Positions 17,247-25,332 of a stretch of 64,000 nt of DNA are shown here, piece after piece. Below the pieces are notes generated by a model that saw only the letters and a list, made by a program, of their open reading frames with translations, had not been told where the DNA came from and made no database searches. A program made the translations under genes and the position numbers. Origin of the DNA: Indiicoccus explosivorum (lineage in GTDB: Bacteria; Bacillota; Bacilli; Bacillales_A; Planococcaceae); contig NZ_NHTN01000022.1 of NCBI RefSeq assembly GCF_002167005.1, positions 62,001 to 126,000 on the forward strand, written 5' to 3'. Numbering within the stretch: the stretch's first letter is position 1; the number at the start of each line of letters is the position of its first letter.

Positions 17247-17422
17247 TTGATAATAAAAGGCCATAAAATCATAATGAAACCAGAAACTGTTAACGATTGG
17301 CAGCCGACCCGTGCCGGACAAACCGATCGGCCACTAACAGAATGGTATCTCTTCCAATGAGGTCGCACTTCGCTACGGGTAAACCGCGCTAAATGCTTGG
17401 AGGCATAGGCGGTTTGCTTTTT
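17247..17422 (+). ncRNA. antisense antitoxin RNA of a type I toxin-antitoxin locus
   Basis: A plus-strand promoter TTGATA-N17-CATAAT (17247-17275) and a terminator (arms AAACCGC 17381-17387 and GCGGTTT 17409-17415, then TTTTT to 17422) define a transcript of about 140 bases. It lies opposite the 3' part of the toxin mRNA and ends at the toxin stop codon. This geometry matches txpA/RatA and bsrG/SR4 type loci. The RNA is inferred; no expression evidence is available here. Confidence 0.6.
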
Positions 17423-17508
17423 CATGAAAAAGTAAAGGCTAACGCGAGTACGGTCACCATCAACATCGAGAAGTTGATCATTAGACCGAAAACATCGTGT
17501 CTCGCCAT
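17422..17508 (-). CDS. putative holin-like toxin (type I TA), 28 residues
   Basis: The short frame encodes a 28-residue peptide beginning MARHDVFGLMINFSMLMV and continuing as one hydrophobic helix. This is the form of TxpA/BsrG/'putative holin-like' membrane toxins. The start follows GGGAGGTGATGCAA, an almost perfect anti-16S sequence at 8-base spacing. The sequence after the stop (GCAAACCGCCTATGCCTCC...) is the kind of structured 3' end seen in this family. A possible toxin promoter TTCTTA-N18-TACTAT lies at 17599-17570. Confidence 0.7.
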   Translation of the reverse strand: MARHDVFGLMINFSMLMVTVLALAFTFS

Positions 17509-17639
17509 TTGCATCACCTCCCTTCCGATCCGGCGTGGCCATGTCGGGAAGCGAGAAATGCAACCGCCTATAGTATCCGCTTTTGCTGCCACTTAAGAAT
17601 AACTTAGTCGGTTTCTTTTCTAAGGAGCAGCTCTCCCTA

Positions 17640-17803
17640 GTCCATCCCACATTTTAATTTTGCAGCAATAACCACGTTGAAATGCACGGTTCGAGGCTGA
17701 TTAATCGTGCAATACAGCTCCCTATAATCCGGTTTTGCATAATCCCATTAATAAGCCATTGCCATGTCCAAACTTGAATCGATATCTATTAATGTATTCA
17801 ATT
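17640..17803 (-). other. intergenic region with coding-like relic
   Basis: One minus-strand frame (about 17737-17639) reads WDYAKPDYRELYCTINQPRT, then VHFNVVIAAKLKCGMD before a stop, directly after another stop and without a start codon. It also carries TGCACG/CGTGCA arms around an 18-base loop. It could be a gene relic or a structured repeat; I cannot place it in a family. Confidence 0.25.
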
Positions 17804-18349
17804 TCAATTAGTAGCGATATTGAGAATTTCCTCAATGATATTCTCCATTTCCTGTTCACCGCAGATCCGAAGAAAATGATCAGCTTCATCAGCTGTCGGG
17901 CAGGCGGCAGCTTCTTTCCGTTGCCGGTTCAGCACCTCTCCGAAAGATGAAGCGGTCCTTAAAATGGCTGTAGTTCGCTGACTGCTCGCTACTCTTTCAG
18001 CTAAAATGGTGTCCGGGATATCGAAGTAAACAAGGATTGTCTCAAATCCGCAGTCACGGAGATATCGGAGCAGGGTCAGGCGGTCTTGCTGGTTTCGGTT
18101 CGAGTTGCACAAAATAAGGTGGCACGCTGTCTCATTGATTGCATAGTCGACGATTGTTTTTGTGAGAGCGTACTTGATTGTGTTCGGGCCCTCGGCAGGC
18201 AGTAATTTAGCGTAATTTGTATGGAGAAATTCGCCATGGTTGTCTTGGTCAATGACGACTGAATTGGCCAATCGTTTTTCTAAAGCTTTCGCAAATGTCG
18301 TTTTCCCGCTATGGGTTTTGCCCACAGTAAGGATCGCTGCTCTTTTCAT
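17804..18349 (-). CDS. P-loop ATPase/kinase-like protein
   Basis: This 181-residue protein begins MKRAAILTVGKTHSGKTTFA, with a Walker A GKTHSGKTT near residues 9-17, and has a Walker-like acidic strand (VVIDQDNHGEF) of the nucleoside-kinase type. I set the start at 18349 behind GGAGTTGTAAAA. It lies downstream of a nucleotidyltransferase gene and a TmrB-like gene in one direction, in what looks like an operon of phosphoryl- and nucleotidyl-transfer enzymes. Its substrate is unknown. Confidence 0.7.
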   Translation of the reverse strand: MKRAAILTVGKTHSGKTTFAKALEKRLANSVVIDQDNHGEFLHTNYAKLLPAEGPNTIKYALTKTIVDYAINETACHLILCNSNRNQQDRLTLLRYLRDCGFETILVYFDIPDTILAERVASSQRTTAILRTASSFGEVLNRQRKEAAACPTADEADHFLRICGEQEMENIIEEILNIATN

Positions 18350-18381
18350 TTTTACAACTCCATTTGAAATCAAGTCCAAGA

Positions 18382-19101
18382 TCAACGGGGCTTGCCGACT
18401 GAAAAACCTTCAAACAAGCGGCCGCCGTGCGGCTTTAAGACGTGGTCGGCTAAATCGATGATCCCGTGCTTTTCATTTTTCCGGTAAAAGTCATCAAACG
18501 CCGCTGTGAAAATACTGGCGAATTCAGCGTCGTACCGCTTCATTGCCCTGACAATCCACTTGGAGGCGCCGATCCACTGGCCGTTCGTCCGGAGTACAAA
18601 TTCGCTGAGGAGTTCCGCCAATGTGTTTGCGATGAACAGCTGTTCCGCCCGATCCTTACTTCCTTCAAAATCATCCAAGGCATCGGTGATAAAGTACCGT
18701 TTCAAACGGATTGTTTCGGCATTCCACTTTTCCGGCCCCCTCGCCAGCAAGTCCCGGGCTTCTTGCCGGATCACCTCAAGTTCTCCATCATCTTTAATCA
18801 CGGTGCCTTCTGCCACCATACGCGGCAAGGAAGGTCTGGCCCGTTTAATATCGTCCTCAAAATACGTTTTATAGGAATCGAAATTATGGACGAAGGCTTC
18901 GACCGGCCAGCCGAAATCAATAAAAGATTCCCGGTAAGAGGCGGCTATCTTCCGGTCGAAAATGACCAAATCGAGATCAGACGTCTCCGTCGCTTCCCCG
19001 CGGACAGTGCTGCCGGCCAGGATTGCGCAGTCGCAGTCGGGGAAATAGGCTGCTAGGATACGTTTTGCTGCATCGGCTGCCGGATATTTTTCATAAGCCA
19101 T
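18382..19101 (-). CDS. nucleotidyltransferase domain protein
   Basis: This 239-residue protein has the pol-beta nucleotidyltransferase motif AGSTVRGEATETSDLDLVIF (GS-x-R-G...D-x-D, residues about 28-49), followed by a helical C-terminal half like that of aminoglycoside or small-molecule nucleotidyltransferases. It overlaps the TmrB-like gene by 11 bases and starts behind GAAGGGGACAG. It may modify a small molecule or antibiotic; this is inferred from family only. Confidence 0.75.
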   Translation of the reverse strand: MAYEKYPAADAAKRILAAYFPDCDCAILAGSTVRGEATETSDLDLVIFDRKIAASYRESFIDFGWPVEAFVHNFDSYKTYFEDDIKRARPSLPRMVAEGTVIKDDGELEVIRQEARDLLARGPEKWNAETIRLKRYFITDALDDFEGSKDRAEQLFIANTLAELLSEFVLRTNGQWIGASKWIVRAMKRYDAEFASIFTAAFDDFYRKNEKHGIIDLADHVLKPHGGRLFEGFSVGKPR

Positions 19102-19663
19102 TAAGCTGTCCCCTTCTTTCTGTCCTCTCCATATATTGTTCTCTTATGGAAGTATGAATATGTTCGGTCACCTGTTGTGGACGTATTCCACTTGTAGGAA
19201 TCCGTCTTTCAAAAGCAGGATCATCGAATGCAGCCAGGCACATATCGGTCTTCCTGAAGCACCAGTCGCCGTCCCGTTCTCCCCGTCCGCGGAGCCGCTC
19301 ATGAATCACTTCTTTCGATGCAGTGAGACAATAGTGGACTGTGTCAGGATCGATCTGCCGGAACCCTTCCTGAATGAAAGTGAAAATCTCTTTGTCAGCA
19401 AGGGTCATCGGCACAATCAGATGCCGTCCGTACTCGGCCTTTAACTGTCGAGCCATTTCTACAACAAGCACTTTCCAAAGCTTCAAGTCCTGAAAATTAT
19501 CCGTTTGCTCCGACGGCCGCTTTAATGTGTCCGGGATGATTTCCCTAAGCATGAACCCGACGGTCTCTGGATCGAATAGCATGCTGTTATCTATTTTAGG
19601 CAGCAGCTCATTCGCCACAGTCGTTTTTCCGACGCCGAACGCGCCGTTGATCATGATGATCAT
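19091..19663 (-). CDS. TmrB-like P-loop ATPase
   Basis: This 190-residue protein begins MIIMINGAFGVGKTTVANEL with Walker A GAFGVGKTT. It resembles TmrB, the tunicamycin-resistance ATP-binding protein of Bacillus subtilis, in its central LFDPETVGFMLREIIP and in the RxRGxxRDGDWC region. TmrB-type proteins bind ATP and are thought to act on nucleoside antibiotics. It heads the three-gene group with the nucleotidyltransferase and the P-loop protein. The start follows AGGAGGAACATA. Confidence 0.75.
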   Translation of the reverse strand: MIIMINGAFGVGKTTVANELLPKIDNSMLFDPETVGFMLREIIPDTLKRPSEQTDNFQDLKLWKVLVVEMARQLKAEYGRHLIVPMTLADKEIFTFIQEGFRQIDPDTVHYCLTASKEVIHERLRGRGERDGDWCFRKTDMCLAAFDDPAFERRIPTSGIRPQQVTEHIHTSIREQYMERTERRGQLNGL

Positions 19664-19690
19664 TATGTTCCTCCTGTTTCTAATGCAATC

Positions 19691-20152
19691 TCATTTTACA
19701 ACGGGCCGGGGCACTCTCCGCACCCAATCACGGATAAAGCGTTCCTGATGCGAATTCAGTTTCGGCAGCTCATTACGGGAAAAGAACCGGTGCTCGTGGC
19801 TTTCGTCCGTGTCATGGATCAACTCTCCGGAAAATTTCTCTGTGTGGAAGATGATTTGAACGCTGAAAACCTGATCGCCATTCTCGTATTCCGCAAAGCC
19901 CGCTTCTCCGGAATACAGACCGAACAGCTGCAGGTCGTCCGTCTCCAAGCCTGTCTCTTCCATCGTCTCCCGCAGAGCAGTCCCGATGAAGGTTTCACCG
20001 GGTTCCATGACGCCGCCCGGGATTCCCCACACATCTTTGTCCTTCCGGTGCTGCAGCAAAATCCGTCCGTCCTGTTCGATGATGATGCCGCAGCCGATGG
20101 TCATGAGAAGCTCATTGCCGATCAGTTTGCGCATCGTCTGTATGTAATTCAT
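19691..20152 (-). CDS. Nudix hydrolase
   Basis: This 153-residue protein has a complete Nudix box starting GGVMEPGETF and ending RETMEETGL (GX5EX7REUXEEXGU), residues about 46-68. It should hydrolyse a nucleoside diphosphate linked to another moiety. It overlaps a second Nudix gene by 4 bases (ATGA), so the two are co-translated. The substrate is not predictable. Confidence 0.85.
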   Translation of the reverse strand: MNYIQTMRKLIGNELLMTIGCGIIIEQDGRILLQHRKDKDVWGIPGGVMEPGETFIGTALRETMEETGLETDDLQLFGLYSGEAGFAEYENGDQVFSVQIIFHTEKFSGELIHDTDESHEHRFFSRNELPKLNSHQERFIRDWVRRVPRPVVK

Positions 20153-20676
20153 CGGTTCGATGGCTGTTCACCTGCCCATTTTTCAATAGTTTTCCGGTAC
20201 AGTTCGAACCGCTTCCAGACGGTCGGCACGATTGAACCCGCCGCATTCATTTCATCGAGTTCTCTGAGCGTAACAAGCCGCGCATCGCATACTTCCCCGG
20301 TTTGAAGGGAAAGGCTTTCCAGTTTAATCGGCTCAGCACTTTTCCATATGTAACTGTCGAGAAAGTGCGTTTCCCGCTTTAATTCTCCCAGGAATTGAAG
20401 CTCATCGGGAGCGGCAATTAAACTAGTCTCTTCTTCAAGTTCCCGGAGCGCCCCTTCTTTGCTGGTCTCACCGCGGGTGATCGAGCCGCCTGTAAACTCC
20501 CAGGACAGCGGACTGGTCTTCACGGGATCCCGCTGCGTCACCAATAGCCGTCCATCCGGATTAATTGTATAGATTTCAACGACCACGTGGTAATCGCCTG
20601 GTGTCAGCTGATCGCCGCGGCTATGGAATTGGCCGGTATCCCTTCTGTTCTCATCCACTACGTTCCAAATCTCCAA
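20149..20676 (-). CDS. Nudix hydrolase, isopentenyl-diphosphate isomerase-like fold
   Basis: This protein of about 175 residues has a Nudix box GGSITRGETSKEGALRELEEE and an N-terminus (EIWNVVDENRRDTGQFHSRGD) like the YfcD/IDI-type Nudix proteins. I prefer the TTG at 20676, eight bases after AAAGGG; a GTG at 20685 sits too close to that site. It precedes and overlaps the other Nudix gene, and follows a GNAT gene in the same direction. Confidence 0.8.
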   Translation of the reverse strand: MEIWNVVDENRRDTGQFHSRGDQLTPGDYHVVVEIYTINPDGRLLVTQRDPVKTSPLSWEFTGGSITRGETSKEGALRELEEETSLIAAPDELQFLGELKRETHFLDSYIWKSAEPIKLESLSLQTGEVCDARLVTLRELDEMNAAGSIVPTVWKRFELYRKTIEKWAGEQPSNR

Positions 20677-20691
20677 AATGTACACCCTTTC

Positions 20692-21237
20692 CTATCGCGC
20701 GGTTCTGGATATCCTATACAAAACATGTCTTTTGAGAGAGCTGCCAGCCCCGATTTTCGGGTGGTCGAACTCTTTGATTTTTGTCATGCCGATCCTTCTC
20801 ATGACGGTCTCCGAAGGGGCATTAACACAAGCTGTAAACGAGTAAACTTCAGTCAAATTCAAGCGTTCGAATGCAAAATCGAGACAAGCCTTAGCGCCTT
20901 CGACGGCGTAACCTTGCTTCCAGTACTTTTTATCCAGTCGCCAACCGATTTCAACGACACCTTGAAAGTCCACGTCCAGCTTCACTTCGAGCAATCCGAT
21001 GAACCCGATGAATTCGCCATCTTCCTTTCGTTCAACCGCCCAGATGCCAAACCCTTTTTCATCATGGTGGTCTTCAAAACGCTGAATCAGCAAATCGGAT
21101 TCCTTCCTTGTCAAAACATCCGGAAAATATTTCATCACTTCAGCATCAGCATTCAACGATGCAAATAAATCCCGGTCAGACTCTTTCCATCTCCTGAAAC
21201 CCAATCGTTCGGATTCAAAAACATAACCGTTCTTCAT
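20692..21237 (-). CDS. GNAT family N-acetyltransferase (RimJ/RimL type)
   Basis: This 181-residue protein has the RimJ-type layout: ESERLGFRRWKESD at the start, GFIGLLEVKLDVDFQGVVEIGWRLDKKYWKQGYAVEG as the acetyl-CoA binding core, and RIGMTKIKEFDHP at the end. It transfers acetyl from acetyl-CoA to an amine, possibly a protein N-terminus or small molecule. It is the first gene of a leftward run with two Nudix genes. The start follows AGGAGTGTTCCA. Confidence 0.85.
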   Translation of the reverse strand: MKNGYVFESERLGFRRWKESDRDLFASLNADAEVMKYFPDVLTRKESDLLIQRFEDHHDEKGFGIWAVERKEDGEFIGFIGLLEVKLDVDFQGVVEIGWRLDKKYWKQGYAVEGAKACLDFAFERLNLTEVYSFTACVNAPSETVMRRIGMTKIKEFDHPKIGAGSSLKRHVLYRISRTAR

Positions 21238-21445
21238 TGGAACACTCCTGCAAATATTTTGTTTTCAGCAAATTTTTCAAACCCTTTTCAACCGCCTCGA
21301 GTATGTACTGCCCTATTATAGCTGCAGGTGAAGAAAAGATGCTATCGCTTATACAGACTGATTTAGGCAGAGATAGTTCCCGCGGGGTTTTTCACTTAAC
21401 AAGGTGCCTTGGCGTCTTCCGGCTGATTCCCCCCTAAACTAATAA

Positions 21446-21472
21446 GAGCCCACCCCTGTCTGGGATGAGCTT
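21446..21472 (-). terminator. terminator after the IDEAL-domain gene
   Basis: On the minus strand GCTCATCCC pairs imperfectly with GGGGTGGGC around a short loop, followed by TCTTATT, 15 bases beyond the gene stop. Confidence 0.5.
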
Positions 21473-21486
21473 GTGAATCAATTCAG

Positions 21487-21816
21487 TTACTTTGCCACCG
21501 ATTGCTTCAGGTTGTTCAACTCGCTGGAGAGTTCGTCGAACCACTCTTTATCGCCTGTCACAAGAGCCAGGTCGATCAAAAACAAGAGCTGCCCCCGGTC
21601 TTTCGTCTGTGTCGCAGGTGCCGGCTCCACGGCGCGGAGAGGCAGCCGGATCGTCTGACCGGCCAGCTGGTCGATATCGCTCACCGCGACGGTCACGGTC
21701 ACTTGTTCTTCGAGGATATCCAAATCTTCCACAAATCCGATCAGCAGTTCGCCATTCATCAGTTTTCCCTTGACCCAATCACCAATTTGCAGGAATGTGT
21801 TCTTTTCGAAGTTCAT
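21487..21816 (-). CDS. IDEAL domain-containing protein
   Basis: This 109-residue protein has a beta-rich N-terminal part (GDWVKGKLMNGELLIGFVEDLD) and the short IDEAL domain at the C-terminus (LLFLIDLALVTGDKEWFDEL, residues about 77-96). IDEAL domains occur in Firmicute regulatory adaptors such as ComK-related proteins. A protein-interaction role is inferred from family only. The start follows GGGGGTCATCAC. Confidence 0.75.
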   Translation of the reverse strand: MNFEKNTFLQIGDWVKGKLMNGELLIGFVEDLDILEEQVTVTVAVSDIDQLAGQTIRLPLRAVEPAPATQTKDRGQLLFLIDLALVTGDKEWFDELSSELNNLKQSVAK

Positions 21817-21870
21817 GTGATGACCCCCACTTTAATCAGTTTTTTATCGGTCGCGTGGCTGGATGTTATG

Positions 21871-22521
21871 TTAGCAATTGCCGTCGATGCCGCAGGATTG
21901 GCCGGCAAACAGGACTTGAGGTCTCTGTTTTTTCGCTTCTTCATCGATCAGCTGCTCGATCGTCTCTTTGGAATGCAGTCCCGCAATGGCGGTTTCGCCG
22001 ATCACGAACGTCGGCACCGCAGTGATATCCGCTTCTTCATAAGCATGATCGAGGGCTTTCTGGTGGGCTTCTTCATACTGGCGCGTTTCCAGCGCCTTCC
22101 GGTATTCCGCCTCATCGAGTCCGATTTCTCCCGCCAGCCGGGTCAGCACATCGATGTTGCCGATATCCTCTTGTTCCTGGAAAAAGGCTTTCATCATCCG
22201 GTTGTTATAGGCGGTCGCCTTCCCATGTTCTTTCGCATACTGGAAACCTTCGAATGCCAGATGGGTATGCGGCTGCGGGGAGACATTGGGCAGGACGATA
22301 TCGATGCCCATGCTTTTCGCTATCGGATAGACCGACTGTTCCCACGTGGACTGCAGGTAATCGCCTTCGGGTCTCAGTGTTTCATTCGGATAGGGCCGCA
22401 GTTCGAACGGCATCCATTCCACGTCGACGTCTTTTCCTTCGATCGCTTCCTGAAGCGGCTGTTCTGCCAGGAAACAGAACGGGCAGACATAATCGGAATA
22501 TACCTTCACTTTTACCGTCAT
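21871..22521 (-). CDS. DsbA family oxidoreductase (FrnE-like)
   Basis: This 216-residue cytoplasmic thioredoxin-fold protein has the CPFC active site (Cys13, Cys16), an inserted helical domain and the cis-proline loop VPTFVIGE near residue 167. It lacks a signal peptide, as in FrnE/YwbO-type proteins linked to thiol stress and DNA-damage tolerance. Its leader holds an inverted repeat TGTAA-N9-TTACA shared with the promoter of the neighbouring Rrf2 regulator, so repression by that regulator is likely. Confidence 0.85.
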   Translation of the reverse strand: MTVKVKVYSDYVCPFCFLAEQPLQEAIEGKDVDVEWMPFELRPYPNETLRPEGDYLQSTWEQSVYPIAKSMGIDIVLPNVSPQPHTHLAFEGFQYAKEHGKATAYNNRMMKAFFQEQEDIGNIDVLTRLAGEIGLDEAEYRKALETRQYEEAHQKALDHAYEEADITAVPTFVIGETAIAGLHSKETIEQLIDEEAKKQRPQVLFAGQSCGIDGNC

Positions 22522-22550
22522 CGCAAAAACCGCCTTCCTAATTCTTTATC

Positions 22551-22569
22551 TGTAATTTTTTTCATTACA
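22551..22569. promoter_or_regulatory. probable Rrf2-regulator operator upstream of the DsbA-like gene
   Basis: TGTAA (22551-22555) and TTACA (22565-22569) are separated by 9 bases, the same as the site at 23061-23079. On the minus strand it lies just downstream of a -10-like TATACT and would cover the transcription start. Confidence 0.6.
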
Positions 22570-22599
22570 ATTAGTATAAAAATAAATCCTTATTTGCCG

Positions 22600-23028
22600 T
22601 CAGGCTGAATCCCCGGATGGCTGCTGCCTGATGAAATCGACCACTTCTTTAATGGTGTATGCCTTCAAATACTCGCCCAAGTGTTCTTCAGCACCCAGGA
22701 AAATCCGGAACAGCACATGCTGCATATTAGCGCCGACCACACAGTGGCCGTTGGCTTCCGGACATTTGGGCTGCAGCGCACCATCGGAAGTGATTTTATA
22801 AATATCCCATAAAGAAACTTCGTCGGGATTCAGATCAAAAATGAATCCGCCGCCCGTTCCTTCCTTCGTTTTAATATAGCTGTTCTTGCGCAGCAGGCTT
22901 AACACCGTCCGGACGCGGACAGGGTGAACAGATGCACTTTTGGCGATCATATCGCTTGTCGCCATTCGGTCCGGCTGCAGTGTGAGAAACGCCAGACTGT
23001 GGACGGCGAGCGTAAAATTGCTGTTCAT
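22600..23028 (-). CDS. Rrf2 family transcriptional regulator (YwnA-like)
   Basis: This 142-residue protein has the Rrf2 winged HTH (LAVHSLAFLTLQPDRMATSDMIAKSASVHPVRVRTVLSLLRKNSYI). Two cysteines in the linker (PKCPEANGHC) replace the three of the Fe-S protein IscR, so it is more likely a thiol-based redox sensor. The start at 23028 follows AAGGAGGCAGGAT. It is divergently placed from nothing but precedes the DsbA-like gene, and both promoters carry TGTAA-N9-TTACA. Confidence 0.85.
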   Translation of the reverse strand: MNSNFTLAVHSLAFLTLQPDRMATSDMIAKSASVHPVRVRTVLSLLRKNSYIKTKEGTGGGFIFDLNPDEVSLWDIYKITSDGALQPKCPEANGHCVVGANMQHVLFRIFLGAEEHLGEYLKAYTIKEVVDFIRQQPSGDSA

Positions 23029-23060
23029 ATCCTGCCTCCTTCCGGTCCTCGATGTTATAC

Positions 23061-23093
23061 TGTAATTATATATGTTACAGATGAAGTGGGCAA
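23061..23093 (-). promoter_or_regulatory. sigma-A promoter and operator of the Rrf2 gene
   Basis: On the minus strand TTGCCC (23093-23088) and TATAAT (23070-23065) are 17 bases apart. The inverted repeat CTGTAA/TTACAG (arms TGTAA 23061-23065 and TTACA 23075-23079) covers the -10, which predicts autorepression. Confidence 0.65.
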
Positions 23094-23140
23094 CCATTCT
23101 GCTTCAGTGGCCGGTTCAAAAATCATAGCTCCGTTTCCCG

Positions 23141-23806
23141 CTACTCCCCGCCTGCTGAAATCCGGAGCTGGGCACTTTCCAGTCCGGTTCGTTCTTTCAG
23201 TTCCTCCGACAGTGAAACGGTCAGTTCCTCCCCTTCCGGAACATCCGAAAAGACGTATGTGACGCCGCTGTTCACGGTGCCATCCGTCATGATCATGTCG
23301 TCGGGCTCCTGACTTGTCTCGACTACATGCTCATGGAAATTCCCGCTGATCTTCCCTTTGCCGAAGACTTCGGGCGGCAGTACGGTGAACGGCGCCTGCT
23401 TCTGCACGACCGTGACTTTCGCTGTGCTGCCATCAAGTTCGACTTGCCCATTTGCCGGCACCGCTTCCCCGTTGACAGTCAACCCATACGTCCACTGGCT
23501 TTTCGCAAATTCAGCGAGTTCGCTTTCATTGAGTGTGGCCGTCAGGCTCTGCAGCTGCTCCCTGTATAGGGCCGCTTCCTCCTTCGTATACTTCAAATCG
23601 AGTTCGAGAGAATCAGCCGTTTCCTGCAGGGCAGCTAATCGCTCTTCCAGCTCTTTAATGTCTTGTTCCTGTGCCGCGACCGTCTCCTCGAGCGGATTGA
23701 TTTCATCCGCTTGTGCGGAACTGTCGTCAGCGCTCTCATCTGCACAGCCTGTCAGCAAAACGCCCGTCAGTAAAATAGCTGCAGCACCCCATTTGTTTAT
23801 GACCAT
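23141..23806 (-). CDS. predicted lipoprotein with coiled coil
   Basis: This 221-residue protein has a signal peptide with lipobox LTGC (near residue 19), an acidic linker, a heptad-patterned coiled coil (about residues 38-95, EETVAAQEQDIKELEERLAAL) and a beta-rich C-terminal domain. The start at 23806 follows GAAGGGGGATATGAA and opens the signal peptide; the open frame extends upstream without a signal. It is attached to the outer face of the membrane. The function is unknown. Confidence 0.7.
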   Translation of the reverse strand: MVINKWGAAAILLTGVLLTGCADESADDSSAQADEINPLEETVAAQEQDIKELEERLAALQETADSLELDLKYTKEEAALYREQLQSLTATLNESELAEFAKSQWTYGLTVNGEAVPANGQVELDGSTAKVTVVQKQAPFTVLPPEVFGKGKISGNFHEHVVETSQEPDDMIMTDGTVNSGVTYVFSDVPEGEELTVSLSEELKERTGLESAQLRISAGGE

Positions 23807-23871
23807 TTCATATCCCCCTTCGTGATGCGTTTTTTTATTCTCTTTAATCCCTGGACGTCCGGTCTGCAGCT

Positions 23872-24750
23872 CTAGATCCTGCCGAAAGACCGGAGAGTCC
23901 GCAGATTTTCCACTGTCAGCCGGCCCCGCCATTCCTCTTTAGCGATTTCCCATTCCTGTTCAAACTGCCCCCATGACCAAGTCGGGTCCCAATAGCCTGC
24001 CGGGTGCTGCTGCCGGATCAGAAATTCGATGTTTTGAGGAATGCTTTTCTTGAACAGTTCATAAAATTCAGACGCAGGAGATTGGGCGACTTGCAGCGGG
24101 AGCAGACAATAAGCGTTCCATTCTGCCGGATCTGTGGTGACGCTCGCAGCCGCCATCTCTCTCAGTTTACCAGAAATCCGTTTGCGGTCTTTTTCGGGCA
24201 GCTGGTCCGCCAGCCGAATAAAACACAGCAATTCATGGTGATCATATGCTTCCAAATTGTTGATATAGCAGATGGCATATTCCGTCAGCCGTTCCAGCAG
24301 CTCCGCTGGCACAAGATGGCTGTACCGATGGAAATAGCCGATGAGTTCAGCGCTCGGGTTCCCCCATGGCCAGTCCTCGCTATAATTCCACCAAGGTGCT
24401 CTTGGTGCTGTTTCCACTTCTCTCGGCATGATCTGCCAGCCCTTTTTGTCTTCATCATATGTATTAAGCAAATAAGAGATGGTTCGGTTGACCATTTCTT
24501 CGGAAGCATCCGCCTCCACCTCCGTCAAAACCTGCAGCGCCACCGATGTCGCCAGTGCAGACGAAGCCTGACACCGGAAGTCCGGTTCCAAGCCGTTTCC
24601 GAATCCGCCATCCGGGTTCTGATAAGTGCCGAGTTCCGCCAGCACGGAAGAACGGCTTCCCGATTCGAACAAGTACTCGTACAGCGCCCGATCCAGCGGT
24701 CGGGCCCTGGTTCTCATAAAATGTGCCCCTTGTTTCAACGATTCTTCCAT
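23872..24750 (-). CDS. alpha-toroid (prenyltransferase/squalene-cyclase-repeat-like) protein
   Basis: This protein of about 292 residues has motifs seen in alpha/alpha-toroid proteins: LGTYQNPDGGFGNGLEPDFR near the start and HPAGYWDPTWSWGQF near the end, with helices between. The QNPDGGFG block is like the QW repeats of terpene cyclases and prenyltransferases, but the catalytic DXDD motif is not seen, so enzymatic activity is uncertain. The start at 24750 has upstream AGGAG/GGGGAG. Confidence 0.6.
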   Translation of the reverse strand: MEESLKQGAHFMRTRARPLDRALYEYLFESGSRSSVLAELGTYQNPDGGFGNGLEPDFRCQASSALATSVALQVLTEVEADASEEMVNRTISYLLNTYDEDKKGWQIMPREVETAPRAPWWNYSEDWPWGNPSAELIGYFHRYSHLVPAELLERLTEYAICYINNLEAYDHHELLCFIRLADQLPEKDRKRISGKLREMAAASVTTDPAEWNAYCLLPLQVAQSPASEFYELFKKSIPQNIEFLIRQQHPAGYWDPTWSWGQFEQEWEIAKEEWRGRLTVENLRTLRSFGRI

Positions 24751-24795
24751 TCTCCCCATCTCCTGTCTTCCTGCTGCATTTCATTCCGGGTTCGT

Positions 24796-25332
24796 TTATT
24801 TTTCTGGTTTTGTGTCAATCCAATAACGAAGGATGACGTTCCCGTCTTCTTCGATGAAATCTTCATCAGCCAAGCCGCCGTTATTGAGGATCGTTTTTCT
24901 CGATGCTTCATTCCATTCATCACAGACGACCAGGGCGCGTTCGATCCCGAGCGCGTTCGCTTTTGCCAGTGACAGTTCAAGAAGCTTCGTCGCATAACCC
25001 AGCCGTCGTGCAGAAGGGCGGATGCCATATCCGATATGGCCTCCGTTATTAAAGAGCCGAGGTGTCAGACGGTGGCGGATATTGACGACGCCGATGACGT
25101 CTTTCTTTTCGTCCGCGAGCCAATAAGTCGAATCCGGCACCCAGCCTTCCGGGAGATTTTCTCCTGCTGCATTACTCTCTAAAAAACGGATCATGTCCTT
25201 GAAATCATCCGGGTCCCTTTTAATGACCCATGGCACCATGTCCTCACCGCTTTCTTTCCATTCCCGATAAAATGCGGCATACCCTTCTTTGTAATCGAAC
25301 GAAGGTGCCACTAAAGATACGCTGCTGCCCAC
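24796..25332 (-). CDS. GNAT family N-acetyltransferase
   Basis: This 178-residue protein has the GNAT core: VIGVVNIRHRL...GGHIGYGIRPSARRLGYATKLLELSLAKA, with acetyl-CoA loop RxxGYA, followed by VCDEWNEASRKTILNNGG. It starts at GTG behind GGAGGGGGAAACA. It belongs to the group seen beside antibiotic-type acetyltransferases in bacilli; the substrate is unknown. Confidence 0.85.
   Translation of the reverse strand: MGSSVSLVAPSFDYKEGYAAFYREWKESGEDMVPWVIKRDPDDFKDMIRFLESNAAGENLPEGWVPDSTYWLADEKKDVIGVVNIRHRLTPRLFNNGGHIGYGIRPSARRLGYATKLLELSLAKANALGIERALVVCDEWNEASRKTILNNGGLADEDFIEEDGNVILRYWIDTKPEK

Noticed and set aside
17234-17650. Minus-strand 138-codon open frame over the toxin locus.
   Set aside because: It runs through the toxin's SD and structured RNA in another frame; the 28-residue toxin with ideal SD explains the region better.
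21502-22608. Plus-strand open frame (368 codons) opposite the IDEAL and DsbA-like genes.
   Set aside because: Spans two unrelated minus-strand genes and their gap; no start signal or family.
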